Source of the DNA: Natrinema longum
GTDB lineage: Archaea; Halobacteriota; Halobacteria; Halobacteriales; Natrialbaceae
Length of the DNA: 64,000 bases
Direction: 5' to 3'
Assembly (NCBI RefSeq): GCF_017352095.1
Contig: NZ_CP071463.1
Coordinates: forward strand, 806,001 to 870,000
Below the pieces are notes generated by a model that was given only the letters and a program-made list of their open reading frames with translations, was not told the origin of the DNA and ran no database searches. Made by a program: the position numbers and the translations under genes. Below, piece after piece: positions 54,350-62,920 of the stretch. The number at the start of each line of letters is the position of its first letter. The stretch's first letter is position 1.

Positions 54350-54885
54350 GAGGACTCACCCCCACTATCGATTCGGATAGGACTGGGGCCGGCAGACGAC
54401 TGGGACAGCGCCCAGTTCAGGACGAGCACCAGGGCAATGATGCCGATCACCATCGTCATGATATCGTCGGTGAAGTCTTCGAGGAGCGATTCGATGAAGC
54501 CTCCATCGGGGCTGGATCCGTCACCGCCGTTCTCGTTGATCGATTGAGTGTAGCGGTCGATGAGATCCTGTTTCGCCCCCTCGGGGAGATCGCTGTTCAT
54601 GATCGCCTCGACGAAATCGGCCGACGAGTCCGATTGTTCGGCGAGTGCTTCGGCTCTGCGGACGTCTTGCTCGCGGAACTGGTAGGCACCGTACCCGGCG
54701 GCACCGACCGCGCCGACGCCGGCAGCCGGCTTCCAGAGGTCCTTCGCCGTCCGGCCCCCTTTCTTCGCCGCGTCGACTGCTTGACGGGCCCGTGCAGGCC
54801 CGACATCGCCGACATACCGGGCCGCATCATCGAGCGACCGGCCGGTCGCTTGCGCGACCTCTCGAGCGAGGCGAACCTTGCTCAT
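54346..54885 (-). CDS. Membrane protein of the structural operon (179 aa)
   Basis: The protein begins MSKVRLAREVAQATGRSLDD, has a short hydrophobic Gly/Ala-rich segment near 55-70 (AAGVGAVGAAGYGAYQF), a helical middle and a strong membrane helix near 148-170 (IMTMVIGIIALVLVLNWAL). A virion internal-membrane protein is the likely role. It overlaps its neighbours by four bases on both sides. Confidence 0.68.
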   Translation of the reverse strand: MSKVRLAREVAQATGRSLDDAARYVGDVGPARARQAVDAAKKGGRTAKDLWKPAAGVGAVGAAGYGAYQFREQDVRRAEALAEQSDSSADFVEAIMNSDLPEGAKQDLIDRYTQSINENGGDGSSPDGGFIESLLEDFTDDIMTMVIGIIALVLVLNWALSQSSAGPSPIRIDSGGESS

Positions 54886-57692
54886 CCATCGGCCCCCATG
54901 TCCATGACCGACTCGTCGCCGGCGTCGTTCTCATCGCCCCAGTCGATCGGCTCGTCGCGGTAGTAGTAGTTGTAGTAGTAGGCCGCAGCGATCAGGATCA
55001 CGGCGATTCCGACCATCCGAACCGGGTTGTCGGTGATCCAGCTAAGGATTCCGCCAGTCGCCGCAGCGGCGTCCTCACGGACCTGCTTGAGCGGCGGCTC
55101 TGCGCCGGTCGGCTGGCGCTCTGCCGGGATCTCTCCATTCTGGACGGCCTGATAGTAGGCCTTGAGCGCGGTCTGGATCTCGTCGGCGGACTCGAAGATA
55201 TCGGGTTCGTCGACGACATCGCCATCAGACCCGAGGTAGACGGTTGTCCCGTCACCGAGGTCGCCGGCAGCGAGGAACTCGACCTGTTCGCCGTCCCGGT
55301 GGGCTCGAGCGTAGATGTGCCACGGCTCGACGGCCTCGACCCACTCCCACTCAGACCAGCCTTCGTTCGTACCTTCCTGAACGTCGCGCTGATCGGGCTG
55401 CTCGCCGGTCGGCTGCTTGCTCTCGTCGGTGTTCCCGTTCTCAGCGTTCTGCTGATAGGCGTCGAGGGCCGCCTGCACGTCTTCCTCGGACGAGTAGATG
55501 TGTGGCTCGTCGACGATCTCGCCGTCGGGGCCGAGGAAGACCGTGTTGCCGTTGCCGTCGGCACCGGCGATGACGAACTCGACGCTACCGTTCCCGGTGT
55601 GTTCGCGCCGGAGGATGTACCACGGCTCGACGACCTCGTATTCAGTCCACTCGGTCCACTCGCCGGACTCTGCCTGTTCGCCGCCGCCGTCGGCGCGTTC
55701 CTGTCCACCGCGGCCACCCTGTGACCCACGGCCGCCGCCGCTGTTTGCCTCGAGCCACGCCTGGTAAGCGGTTCGGGCATCGCTTTCGCTCGGGAACGAG
55801 GGAAGCTCTTCGATCGGCGTCTGTCCGTCGACGACCTCTGCGTTGCCGCCGGACAGCAGGACCTCGATCCCGCTGCTGTGCTCTCGAGTGACGAAGAACC
55901 GCCGGTCAGTGCCGTCGATCTTCTCCTGACGCCAGAGAACCCAGCCGTTGCCGAGCTCCTCGAGCGCTTCCAACTCGTCCCACTCACCGCTTCCGTCACT
56001 GTCCGACGCCGAACCAGCCTGCTCGAGCCAGGCCTGATGCGCCTGTCGAGCGGCGGACTCGGTATCGAACGACGGAACATCGTCGAGGGTCGCATCCGGA
56101 TCGGGCTGTACGGCTTCGCCGCCAGCAGCGAGGAACTGCTCGCCGGAGGAGGGGCCGCCAGCGACGAAATACCGGTCGTCACTGCCGGTGGTCTGCTCTT
56201 GGCGGGAGAGTACCCAGCCACCCTCGAGTTCGGCGATCGGCTCAGGGTCGCCCCAGCCAGCGCCCTGACGCTCGTCGTCACCTGGCTCGTCGGAGCCGCC
56301 CATGACCATACTCGCGAGGGTGCCGCCGGCGACGATTCCACCGCCGATCACCCCACCGGCTGCGCCGTAGCGGGCGTATCGCGAATCCCGAATGCGGCTG
56401 AAAAGACTGCTGCTGTCGTCGGCTGTCCGGGCGACATCGTCGCCCGAGCGGGTCACTGTCGAGCCGATGTCATCGCTCGAGCGGGTGAACGTTGAGCCGA
56501 CATCATCACCCGACCGCGAGACTGCCGAGCCGACATCGTCGCCGGTGCGGGTAAACGTCGAACCGGCGTCGTCGCCCGTGCGAGCCGCGGTCGAACCGAA
56601 GTCATCGCCCGATCGGGCGGCCGTCGAGCCGACATCGTCGGTGCTACGGCTGACCCTCGAGGCCAGTCCGTCACCGTCTCGAGAGATAGCCGACCTGATC
56701 CGGCCGCTCAACGATCCAGCATCGTCGGCCGAGCGAGCCGAAGCATCGAGTGTTAGCTGCGAGCCGGTATCGTCGGCGGCACGCCCGGCGTCGTCCACCG
56801 TATCATCGACGACCGTGGCGGCGTCATCAGTGGAGCGACCCGCATCGTCCGCATTGCGGTTGAACACGTCCATCACGTCGTCGACGCCGCGGCTGGCCGC
56901 GTCTCGAGCATCGTCGGCACCGGAGCCGAAACTCAGAGCGTCTTCACCGGATGGGACCAACTGGGGCGTGTCATCCGCTGCACTCCCGATATCGTCGACA
57001 GACCGACCGCCGTCAGTCATGAGTCGACCAGCGTCACCGGCATCGTCCCCGAAGCGACTCGTCAAGCGACCGACTGCCGACGTGGCGCTGTCAAGACTGC
57101 GAGTACCGCCACGGAGAGCAGCAGAGCCGGCTCCCGCCGTCCCGAGAGTCAGGCCGATATCGGCCGCCTCGAGGGCACCGGGCGTGTAATCGGTCGTGCC
57201 TTCTTCAGTGTCGATCCCGGTCGCAGTTCCAACACCGATCCGTAGAGCATCACCGACTAACGTATCACCTGCCCATCGCACAGCATCGGTCGCAGGGTTG
57301 TCGGCTGGAGTCCCCTCGACCGCACTGTCGATCGTATTCGTGATCGATTGGTCGACCTGCTGGAACCCTTCGGCTACCTGGTCGTCGTTAACCCACGTGG
57401 GTTCACCCTGTTTAATACTGGCAGCGGCCGACATCGGTGCCTGTGCGAGGCCCGTCCGTACCGTATCCTGCACGCTGAAGCGGTCGTTGTCGAGCACGGC
57501 CTCCGAGCCCGTTTTGACCGCACTATCTGTCGCACTGAACCCCTCGACAGCCCCGGTGGTTGCGACGTTACGAATGCCGCCGGAGTCCTCTGTCGACGTG
57601 AAATCGTCGGAGATACCGACGTTCCCGTCAGTTGCGTCACGAAGCGCGTCGTCTGCGCTGTCCCGAATGTCGAAATCCAAGTTGAATGCCAC
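54882..57692 (-). CDS. Large virion membrane protein with hendecad repeats and four repeated domains
   Basis: The 936-residue protein has in order: an Ala/Asp-rich helical N-terminus (about 1-345); seven consecutive 11-residue repeats (about 345-422; consensus RSGDDVGSTxT); a membrane segment (about 445-470, GAAGGVIGGGIVAGGTLASM); four copies of a beta-rich domain of 75-80 residues (about 481-558, 569-648, 676-750 and 779-853; WVLxRQE or EPWxIxRxH core, ending in a helix); and a C-terminal membrane helix (about 893-914, VGIAVILIAAAYYYNYYY). It is likely a vertex or tape-like protein spanning the viral membrane. The repeat region and domain duplication are unusual. Confidence 0.75.
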   Translation of the reverse strand: MAFNLDFDIRDSADDALRDATDGNVGISDDFTSTEDSGGIRNVATTGAVEGFSATDSAVKTGSEAVLDNDRFSVQDTVRTGLAQAPMSAAASIKQGEPTWVNDDQVAEGFQQVDQSITNTIDSAVEGTPADNPATDAVRWAGDTLVGDALRIGVGTATGIDTEEGTTDYTPGALEAADIGLTLGTAGAGSAALRGGTRSLDSATSAVGRLTSRFGDDAGDAGRLMTDGGRSVDDIGSAADDTPQLVPSGEDALSFGSGADDARDAASRGVDDVMDVFNRNADDAGRSTDDAATVVDDTVDDAGRAADDTGSQLTLDASARSADDAGSLSGRIRSAISRDGDGLASRVSRSTDDVGSTAARSGDDFGSTAARTGDDAGSTFTRTGDDVGSAVSRSGDDVGSTFTRSSDDIGSTVTRSGDDVARTADDSSSLFSRIRDSRYARYGAAGGVIGGGIVAGGTLASMVMGGSDEPGDDERQGAGWGDPEPIAELEGGWVLSRQEQTTGSDDRYFVAGGPSSGEQFLAAGGEAVQPDPDATLDDVPSFDTESAARQAHQAWLEQAGSASDSDGSGEWDELEALEELGNGWVLWRQEKIDGTDRRFFVTREHSSGIEVLLSGGNAEVVDGQTPIEELPSFPSESDARTAYQAWLEANSGGGRGSQGGRGGQERADGGGEQAESGEWTEWTEYEVVEPWYILRREHTGNGSVEFVIAGADGNGNTVFLGPDGEIVDEPHIYSSEEDVQAALDAYQQNAENGNTDESKQPTGEQPDQRDVQEGTNEGWSEWEWVEAVEPWHIYARAHRDGEQVEFLAAGDLGDGTTVYLGSDGDVVDEPDIFESADEIQTALKAYYQAVQNGEIPAERQPTGAEPPLKQVREDAAAATGGILSWITDNPVRMVGIAVILIAAAYYYNYYYRDEPIDWGDENDAGDESVMDMGADG

Positions 57693-57910
57693 TATGTCTC
57701 ACCTCGTTTCAGTTCGCGGTAGATCAGGACCAGCATGAACAGAATCGCCAGCTGGGTGAGGAAGTCGAGATCCGTCTTCTCGAGTGAAACGACGGGATCG
57801 ACGGCCTCGGGAACCTGCTGGGACTGTACCTGCTGCTGTTGCTGGGCCTGCTGCTCCGCGACGATTTGCTGATACTCCTCTGAATTGCGGATTTGTTCTC
57901 TAACTCCCAT
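57692..57910 (-). CDS. Small Gln-rich membrane protein (72 aa)
   Basis: The protein has a Gln-rich helical N-terminus (YQQIVAEQQAQQQQQVQSQQ) and one membrane helix near residues 48-66 (DFLTQLAILFMLVLIYREL). Small one-span proteins of this type sit in the virus membrane. Its stop shares one base with the start of the 936-residue gene. Confidence 0.68.
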   Translation of the reverse strand: MGVREQIRNSEEYQQIVAEQQAQQQQQVQSQQVPEAVDPVVSLEKTDLDFLTQLAILFMLVLIYRELKRGET

Positions 57911-57919
57911 GTGTCGCGG

Positions 57920-58105
57920 TTAGACCAACCTCGAGGCGAGCACGACCACGGCGCTGACATCGACCGTTGCTCGAGCGGGTTGCTCGACGGCGGTCATATC
58001 GTATCCCATCAAAAAGGGATCAGTCGGCGACTGGCTGCGCTCGCTTGGAGGGCGGGCGTCGTCCGCTGTCCCGGCTTCGCCGGTAGTGGTGGTACGGACG
58101 CCCAT
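57920..58105 (-). CDS. Small protein between capsid and membrane genes (61 aa)
   Basis: The protein starts MGVRTTTTGEAGTADDARPP, has polar Ser/Pro-rich sequence and a weak hydrophobic end (ATVDVSAVVVLASRLV). Its place right after the large capsid gene matches that of VP13 in SH1-like viruses, but no similarity can be claimed. The reading frame has the same base composition as its neighbours. Confidence 0.55.
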   Translation of the reverse strand: MGVRTTTTGEAGTADDARPPSERSQSPTDPFLMGYDMTAVEQPARATVDVSAVVVLASRLV

Positions 58106-58111
58106 TGTTGC

Positions 58112-58795
58112 TTACAGACCGATCCTCGTGTCGACCTCGAAGGTCGAAACGTAGCTCTCGGGGTAGTCCTCGTCTTCCCAGACGATCTGGCGGGGGGCGT
58201 CGATCTTGAACGCGAGCGTCTCGTGACGCTCCCAGCGCACCGCCCCCTGGAGGTTGATCTCGCGGCCCCGGCGGTTCTGCTCCATGTCGTGGAAGCGGAA
58301 CAGCGGGAATCCCCACGGGAACAGCGTTCCCTGGGGCTGATCGAACTGGTTGAACCCCTCGACCTTCAGATACCCGTCGGTCATGATCGGGTAGAGCTTG
58401 ACATCGTCGCCGTCGGCCGGCGTCGATGCAAGCGTTACCTCGTTGGCCGCGTAGTCGACCGAGTCGATATCGATCTCGTCACCGGTCGAGACATCGACGG
58501 CGACGACGACCGGATAGTCTTGGTCCTCGAGTTTTTCCTCGCCAGCGATCGGCTGGAGGTTCGCATCGACGCCGTACGTCGACGTAGCGCCGTCGCCGGT
58601 GACCGTCTCCATCGTCCGCGGGACGAACCGGACCGGATCTCGAAGGGCGTCGTACTCGACCCACTCGAGATCGTCCGGAACGGTGAACTCGATGATACGG
58701 GTGTGGCGCTGGGGATCGAGTTGGTTCTGATTGAGACTGATGTCGACCTCGGTGCTGGCCTGCGTGAGGGTCTCGGGTTGGATATCTCCTGCCAT
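58112..58795 (-). CDS. Large major capsid protein, VP4-like
   Basis: The 227-residue protein is close in length to the SH1 VP4 capsid protein (about 230 residues) and lies directly after the smaller capsid-like gene, as in SH1-type viruses. It is beta-rich (HTRIIEFTVPDDLEWVEYDA, DYPVVVAVDVSTGDEIDIDS, YESYVSTFEVDTRIGL-type end), fitting a single jelly-roll. The ATG at 58795 has GGTGA a few bases upstream and is preferred over an ATC/other start at 58804. Two such proteins form the capsid shell. Confidence 0.8.
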   Translation of the reverse strand: MAGDIQPETLTQASTEVDISLNQNQLDPQRHTRIIEFTVPDDLEWVEYDALRDPVRFVPRTMETVTGDGATSTYGVDANLQPIAGEEKLEDQDYPVVVAVDVSTGDEIDIDSVDYAANEVTLASTPADGDDVKLYPIMTDGYLKVEGFNQFDQPQGTLFPWGFPLFRFHDMEQNRRGREINLQGAVRWERHETLAFKIDAPRQIVWEDEDYPESYVSTFEVDTRIGL

Positions 58796-58800
58796 CGAAA

Positions 58801-59340
58801 TCACCGTTGGGCGGCCATCTCGACCGCGGCCTTCTCTTGCTCAGTGAGGTTGTCCGTATCGAGAATCGAGACAGGGACACCGAAGTCGCTGGTATCGTCC
58901 CCGACGTGGAGTCGGGACTGTTCAGCGCTGAACCCGCTCGAGCCTTCCGGGATCTCGACGAACATCTTGACGATCTCCCGCTCGGCGATCATCAGCTCTT
59001 CATCGATGTAGCGGAAGAAGTCGGGTTCGACCCGCATCTTCGAGTACTCGAATCGATTGAGTGTATCGCTGAACGCCTGGCCGCCGGGAAGCGGGTCGCC
59101 CTGCTTCGTACACTTGTGCAGTGCGACCTTCGTCGAGCCGTCGAGCTTCTGCCCGTCGGCATCTCGAAACTCGGGAGCGATATTCGTACCCGCGTCGATG
59201 GCGATCAGATAGCCCTCCGGCCCGGTGATCGTGACGCAGGCGGTTCGGTCGTCGCCGGCGGCGACATCCTGCATCTCGATGAACGGGAGACCGGCATGGA
59301 GAGTCGTTTCTTGCTCGACGTTGTTTTGGCTCATTTGCAT
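58801..59340 (-). CDS. Small major capsid protein, VP7-like
   Basis: The 179-residue protein is of SH1 VP7 size (about 185 residues) and precedes the large capsid gene. It is beta-rich (DRTACVTITGPEGYLIAIDA, DFFRYIDEELMIAEREIVKM) and lacks membrane segments. The ATG at 59340 has GAGGTGATC six bases upstream. Pair formation with the VP4-like protein gives the jelly-roll shell of this virus group. Assignment rests on order, size and style, not a database search. Confidence 0.8.
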   Translation of the reverse strand: MQMSQNNVEQETTLHAGLPFIEMQDVAAGDDRTACVTITGPEGYLIAIDAGTNIAPEFRDADGQKLDGSTKVALHKCTKQGDPLPGGQAFSDTLNRFEYSKMRVEPDFFRYIDEELMIAEREIVKMFVEIPEGSSGFSAEQSRLHVGDDTSDFGVPVSILDTDNLTEQEKAAVEMAAQR

Positions 59341-59353
59341 GTTAGATCACCTC

Positions 59354-59638
59354 TTAGACGATGTCGAAATCGGCCAGCAGGACGCGGACCGACGTCGCTC
59401 CCATGCCGAGAGATAGCGGTCGTGAATACGTTGCGGGCAACGCTGCGAGCGTGAGGAACGCCGCTGTGAGGGCATACACGGCGTCGCCACCCCGAACCTG
59501 AACGTCGTAGACGTTCTCTCGGAGGTAGCTGGTTGCCAGCTGTGCTGCGAGACTGCCCCCGACGATGAGGACAGCGGACTTCGCGAAGGACGACGAGGAG
59601 AGCGTATCCGTCGCCCGATTTACGTTGACTGTCGCCAT
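59354..59638 (-). CDS. First protein of the structural operon, two membrane segments (94 aa)
   Basis: The protein begins MATVNVNRATDTLSSSSFAK and has two hydrophobic stretches, at about 19-40 (SAVLIVGGSLAAQLATSYL) and 52-70 (AVYALTAAFLTLAALPATY). It is probably a virus-membrane protein. It lies next to the divergent promoter region. Confidence 0.65.
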   Translation of the reverse strand: MATVNVNRATDTLSSSSFAKSAVLIVGGSLAAQLATSYLRENVYDVQVRGGDAVYALTAAFLTLAALPATYSRPLSLGMGATSVRVLLADFDIV

Positions 59639-59688
59639 TGCGCTTTCAACCGAGGCGCTTCTGTCAGATATACGGCCTAATTAATTGG

Positions 59689-59824
59689 GAATTGGCGAAA
59701 TTGGGCTTAGATACTTACTCAGACGGACCATTTTTGGCGATAGGCGGCCCTCCAAGCACCGCCAATTTCGCCCCGCCCTCTACCGATGATCCGATTAGCA
59801 ACTGCACCCGAGAATTGGCGAACC
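59689..59824. promoter_or_regulatory. Divergent promoter region with three copies of a GGCGAATT-like motif
   Basis: Three related sites lie in this interval: GAATTGGCGAAATT at 59689-59702, its inverted form GCCAATTTCGCC at 59761-59772, and GAATTGGCGAACC at 59812-59824; a weaker TTTGGCGAT lies near 59733. They sit between the starts of the leftward capsid operon (59638) and the rightward ATPase operon. The layout suggests an operator that controls both operons. Confidence 0.6.
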
Positions 59825-59837
59825 GCCAGTGGGTCCC

Positions 59838-60371
59838 GTGAGTAACGGCGCACCCACGAGACGAGAGTGTCGCTACTGTTCGAGTCGGCGCGTGGTTCCC
59901 GTGCTGTCCAAACGCATCGAACGCAGCAACAAACCGGGAAACAAGTACCGGACGTTCTGCTGGGGATGCGAGTCCTGGGGACCCTGTACCTCCGGTCAGC
60001 ACTTCCGTGAGTCCCTCCATCCGCACGTTCTCCCCGCGGATGGTGATCCCGATGTCCCGGCCGACATCATCCCGCTCGAGCAGTACGACTATGAAGACGA
60101 GTGGGAAGATCTCGTCGACGATGTTGCCGACCGCCGGGCCGATCGGGCCCGAGCCGATGGCGGATCGATCGACGATCCTTCCGAAAGCGGTGACGAGACC
60201 GAGAGTGATACCCGTCCTCCGGCAGAGGAGCATGAGTTCTCGTGTCCCAATTGCCACGAGCACGTCGACGGGTACCCCGACCAATGTCCCCACTGCGACA
60301 TCCCGTATAATTGGGGCAGTGACAGTGACGACGACGAAACTGATTGCGGCTGTTCCTCCGAACACCAATGA
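59838..60371 (+). CDS. Double zinc-ribbon protein, first gene of the rightward operon
   Basis: The 177-residue protein has an N-terminal Cys cluster (CRYCSSRR and FCWGCESWGPC, at about residues 10-50), a long acidic middle and a C-terminal zinc ribbon (FSCPNCHEHVDGYPDQCPHC, about 142-161). Two zinc-binding ends with an acidic linker suggest a DNA- or RNA-binding regulator. Start is a GTG at 59838; a GTG at 59829 is also possible. It overlaps the next gene by four bases. Confidence 0.7.
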   Translation: MSNGAPTRRECRYCSSRRVVPVLSKRIERSNKPGNKYRTFCWGCESWGPCTSGQHFRESLHPHVLPADGDPDVPADIIPLEQYDYEDEWEDLVDDVADRRADRARADGGSIDDPSESGDETESDTRPPAEEHEFSCPNCHEHVDGYPDQCPHCDIPYNWGSDSDDDETDCGCSSEHQ

Positions 60372-60796
60372 CAGACGACTCCATTCAAGACATCGAAGCA
60401 GAGCACGGCCAGCCCTCCGACCACTCCGGTCCGACACCCTCCGTCGATCCGGGCCCGTCGACAGACGGTGACGGGAGCGCCTCGAGCGGTTTCTCGCTCG
60501 GTCCGTCCAAACGGACGCTCGTTATCCTCGGTGTCGTGACTGTCGCCCTCGCAGCCCTCTACTGGCTTCGGACGCGGCAGCAGGACGGAGACGATGACGG
60601 AGCAGAAGAATCGTCGGGCACTGCCAACGATTTCGATTTCGACACCCTCGAGGATTCCGACGACGCCGATGATGACGACGAAGAGACGCTTGGTGAAATC
60701 GTCGTTCCACAGGATCCAAACGAGCCGCTCAAAGGCGATCGAGCGGTCATTCAGGGACTCAAGGACCGCGGGAAAATCTCGGGGGCCGGTAGTTGA
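60368..60796 (+). CDS. Single-span acidic membrane protein (142 aa)
   Basis: The protein has an acidic, Pro/Ser-rich N-terminus, a membrane helix at about 50-68 (TLVILGVVTVALAALYWL) and a very acidic C-terminal half (DTLEDSDDADDDDEE). It is likely a virion membrane protein. Its stop overlaps the next start by one base. Confidence 0.65.
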   Translation: MTDDSIQDIEAEHGQPSDHSGPTPSVDPGPSTDGDGSASSGFSLGPSKRTLVILGVVTVALAALYWLRTRQQDGDDDGAEESSGTANDFDFDTLEDSDDADDDDEETLGEIVVPQDPNEPLKGDRAVIQGLKDRGKISGAGS

Positions 60797-61464
60797 TGCC
60801 GACTCCGGACATTGCCGGCGATCAAGAGCAAGCGCGGGCCGAGGCCCTCGATGAGACCGTCCAGAGCCTCGAAGCAGAGCAAGATCGAATCGAAGACGAC
60901 GACGTCAACGAGGGAGAGAGTGGCCTTCAAGAAACCGCCGAGAACAGCGAGTCGGGTGATGACCCGGACGAGGACGATATCGAAATCGAGGAGGTCGACC
61001 TGTCCGACGATGATCTCTTCGCCGGCGTCGACGATATCGATGATGACGACGGTGAGAGTGAGTCGGAATCCGACTCCGAATCGGAGGCGACCGCCGGCTC
61101 GATGTCTGAGGATGTCGACTCGATCGGACAGTTCACGGGAGACAACCCGACGGCCCAGCTGCAATCGCACATCGAGGACGGTGCCGCCAAGCTCGCGGTA
61201 CTCGGTCTGGAAGACGACGATCAGGCAGCCCTCGAGGACGACCTTCGCGATGTCTTCTCGGCGTTCCGGCTCGGGTACTACGGTGCGGAGTTCGCGAACG
61301 AGTACATTTTCGTCGACGGCGACGGAGAAGTCGACCCGGCCTGGGCCCTGCTGGGATCGTCGCTGGCGTGTGCCGCCGTCGCGGTCATGATGCGACCCGA
61401 CAGTGACGATCAGATCGCCCGGCTGAAAGACGCCGTCAACTTCAACGGAGGTGGGTCGGCGTGA
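60796..61464 (+). CDS. Acidic membrane-anchored protein (222 aa)
   Basis: The first 110 residues are strongly acidic (EDDVNEGESGLQETAENSES) and probably disordered; residues about 115-175 form a compact domain (KLAVLGLEDDDQAALEDDLR, FRLGYYGAEFANEYIF) and residues about 180-200 a membrane segment (ALLGSSLACAAVAVMM). The ATG at 60796 overlaps the previous stop. Function unknown. Confidence 0.65.
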   Translation: MPTPDIAGDQEQARAEALDETVQSLEAEQDRIEDDDVNEGESGLQETAENSESGDDPDEDDIEIEEVDLSDDDLFAGVDDIDDDDGESESESDSESEATAGSMSEDVDSIGQFTGDNPTAQLQSHIEDGAAKLAVLGLEDDDQAALEDDLRDVFSAFRLGYYGAEFANEYIFVDGDGEVDPAWALLGSSLACAAVAVMMRPDSDDQIARLKDAVNFNGGGSA

Positions 61465-61880
61465 TGGGTGACAACGGCCTCGCCTCGAGCCTCGGAATCG
61501 ACATGACTCCGGAGGGGATCGCGAGTTCACTTTCGAACCCCGACCAGATCGCGCAGATGCTCCTTCAAGAGGGTGAAACGGGCGAGTCTCCGGCGGACAT
61601 CATGGCCGATCTCATCAACATGCAGCGGGCCGATCTCCGTCGGATCGGTGCCGAGCACGATGTCGATGTCGATGTCAACATGGTGACCTCCGAGAAGATG
61701 GCCCTCTACATCGCCGGCCTCGTCGAGGGGAACTGGGAGCCGGTGATCGAACTGTTCAACGAACAAGCCACCGAACGCGAGAAACTCCTCGAGGAACTGC
61801 TCGAAGAAGACGAGTTCGCCGAGTTCCAGACGGCGAAACGGTGCGTCATGAACACAGAACCGGGTGATTCTGATGGATAG
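61464..61880 (+). CDS. Helical protein of unknown function (138 aa)
   Basis: The protein reads MGDNGLASSLGIDMTPEGIA, followed by amphipathic helices (SLSNPDQIAQMLLQEG, SEKMALYIAGLVEGNWEPVI) and an acidic end. GGAGGTG at 61447-61453 lies 10 bases before the ATG at 61464; a GTG at 61461 is an alternative. It overlaps the next gene by eight bases. Confidence 0.65.
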   Translation: MGDNGLASSLGIDMTPEGIASSLSNPDQIAQMLLQEGETGESPADIMADLINMQRADLRRIGAEHDVDVDVNMVTSEKMALYIAGLVEGNWEPVIELFNEQATEREKLLEELLEEDEFAEFQTAKRCVMNTEPGDSDG

Positions 61881-62190
61881 CCTGGTGCCGCCGGCAGTGC
61901 TCCCGATCGACGGAGTCGGTACCCAGCTGACGACCGAGACGCCGACGCGCTCCGATATCGACGATCTCCTCGAGACTGGACTGGAGCGGCGGGAGTGGCT
62001 CGTGTTCAAGCAAGCATCGACGTTCGTCGGCGAGTTCGCGATCGTGTCCTACGTCGACGACGACTGGTGGGTGACGATTGCGACCGCCCATCCCATCCTC
62101 GGAATCGATCGAACCCCACCGAAGCAGGTCAGTCGTGATACCATCCGGAGCTGGGGGATCGATCACGACGCCTATCTCTGCCAGCTGTAA
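61873..62190 (+). CDS. Small protein upstream of the ATPase (105 aa)
   Basis: The protein starts MDSLVPPAVLPIDGVGTQLT and has a beta-rich middle (WLVFKQASTFVGEFAIVSYV, DDDWWVTIATAHPILGIDR). The ATG at 61873 is preferred over a GTG nine bases upstream. One base separates it from the ATPase gene, so the two are co-translated. Function unknown; possibly an ATPase partner. Confidence 0.62.
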   Translation: MDSLVPPAVLPIDGVGTQLTTETPTRSDIDDLLETGLERREWLVFKQASTFVGEFAIVSYVDDDWWVTIATAHPILGIDRTPPKQVSRDTIRSWGIDHDAYLCQL

Positions 62191-62191
62191 C

Positions 62192-62920
62192 ATGGCTCGA
62201 ATCACCGTGATCGGCGCGTCCGGCTCCGGCAAGAGCTACTACACCGGGGCGCTCCTCGAGGATCGCGTACCGAACTTCGACATCGCGGTTCACTTCGACC
62301 TCGAGGACGAGGAGGGTGGACTGTCGGTCGAAGGCAACGCGCTCTACGGGACACTGGTCGTCGACAAGGACCGATTCGAGTCAATCGATTGGCCGAAATG
62401 CCTCTTCAATCACCGGAAGCTCCGGGTCGTCCCCGACGCTCTGGACGACGAAGAGATCGAAGAACTCTACGGGCAGATCTGTGAGGCAGCGATGTCCCTG
62501 TGCAAGGACCTGGAGATCGAGGCGGCCCCCGAGTCGGCGCTGGTCTCGTGCGACGAGGCCCATCAAGTCCTCAGTAAGCACAGCCTCGACAGCCGCGTCA
62601 ACCGGATGCAGACCGGCGGACGGAAACACGGTGTCGAGACGATTCATCTCGCCCAGCGGCCGGCACTGATGCCGCTGACGATCCTCTCGCAGTCCGACCG
62701 ACGGATCTACTTCCACGTCTCCGAGCAGCGCGACATCGACAAGATCAACAAGGCGAGCACGTTCGACGCTGACCGGCTGAAGAATCTGCAGGCTCGCGAG
62801 GCAATCGTCGAGAACAAGCACTCGGGAGAGTTCGAAAAGATCGACACGGACAACTGCGACCGGGAGCGGCCACATTTCAGCGGCGACGACGGGATTCTGG
62901 ACGACGCGCTGCCGGTCTAA
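62192..62920 (+). CDS. DNA packaging ATPase (FtsK/HerA-like, PRD1-adenovirus lineage)
   Basis: The 242-residue ATPase has Walker A GASGSGKSYYTG (residues 8-19) and Walker B ALVSCDEAH (about 128-136), followed by RKHGVETIHLAQRPALMPL, the arginine/sensor-like region of packaging ATPases (about 150-168). It fits the genome-packaging enzyme of internal-membrane viruses in length. It is the last gene of the rightward operon, and its end overlaps the convergent gene by four bases. Confidence 0.85.
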   Translation: MARITVIGASGSGKSYYTGALLEDRVPNFDIAVHFDLEDEEGGLSVEGNALYGTLVVDKDRFESIDWPKCLFNHRKLRVVPDALDDEEIEELYGQICEAAMSLCKDLEIEAAPESALVSCDEAHQVLSKHSLDSRVNRMQTGGRKHGVETIHLAQRPALMPLTILSQSDRRIYFHVSEQRDIDKINKASTFDADRLKNLQAREAIVENKHSGEFEKIDTDNCDRERPHFSGDDGILDDALPV

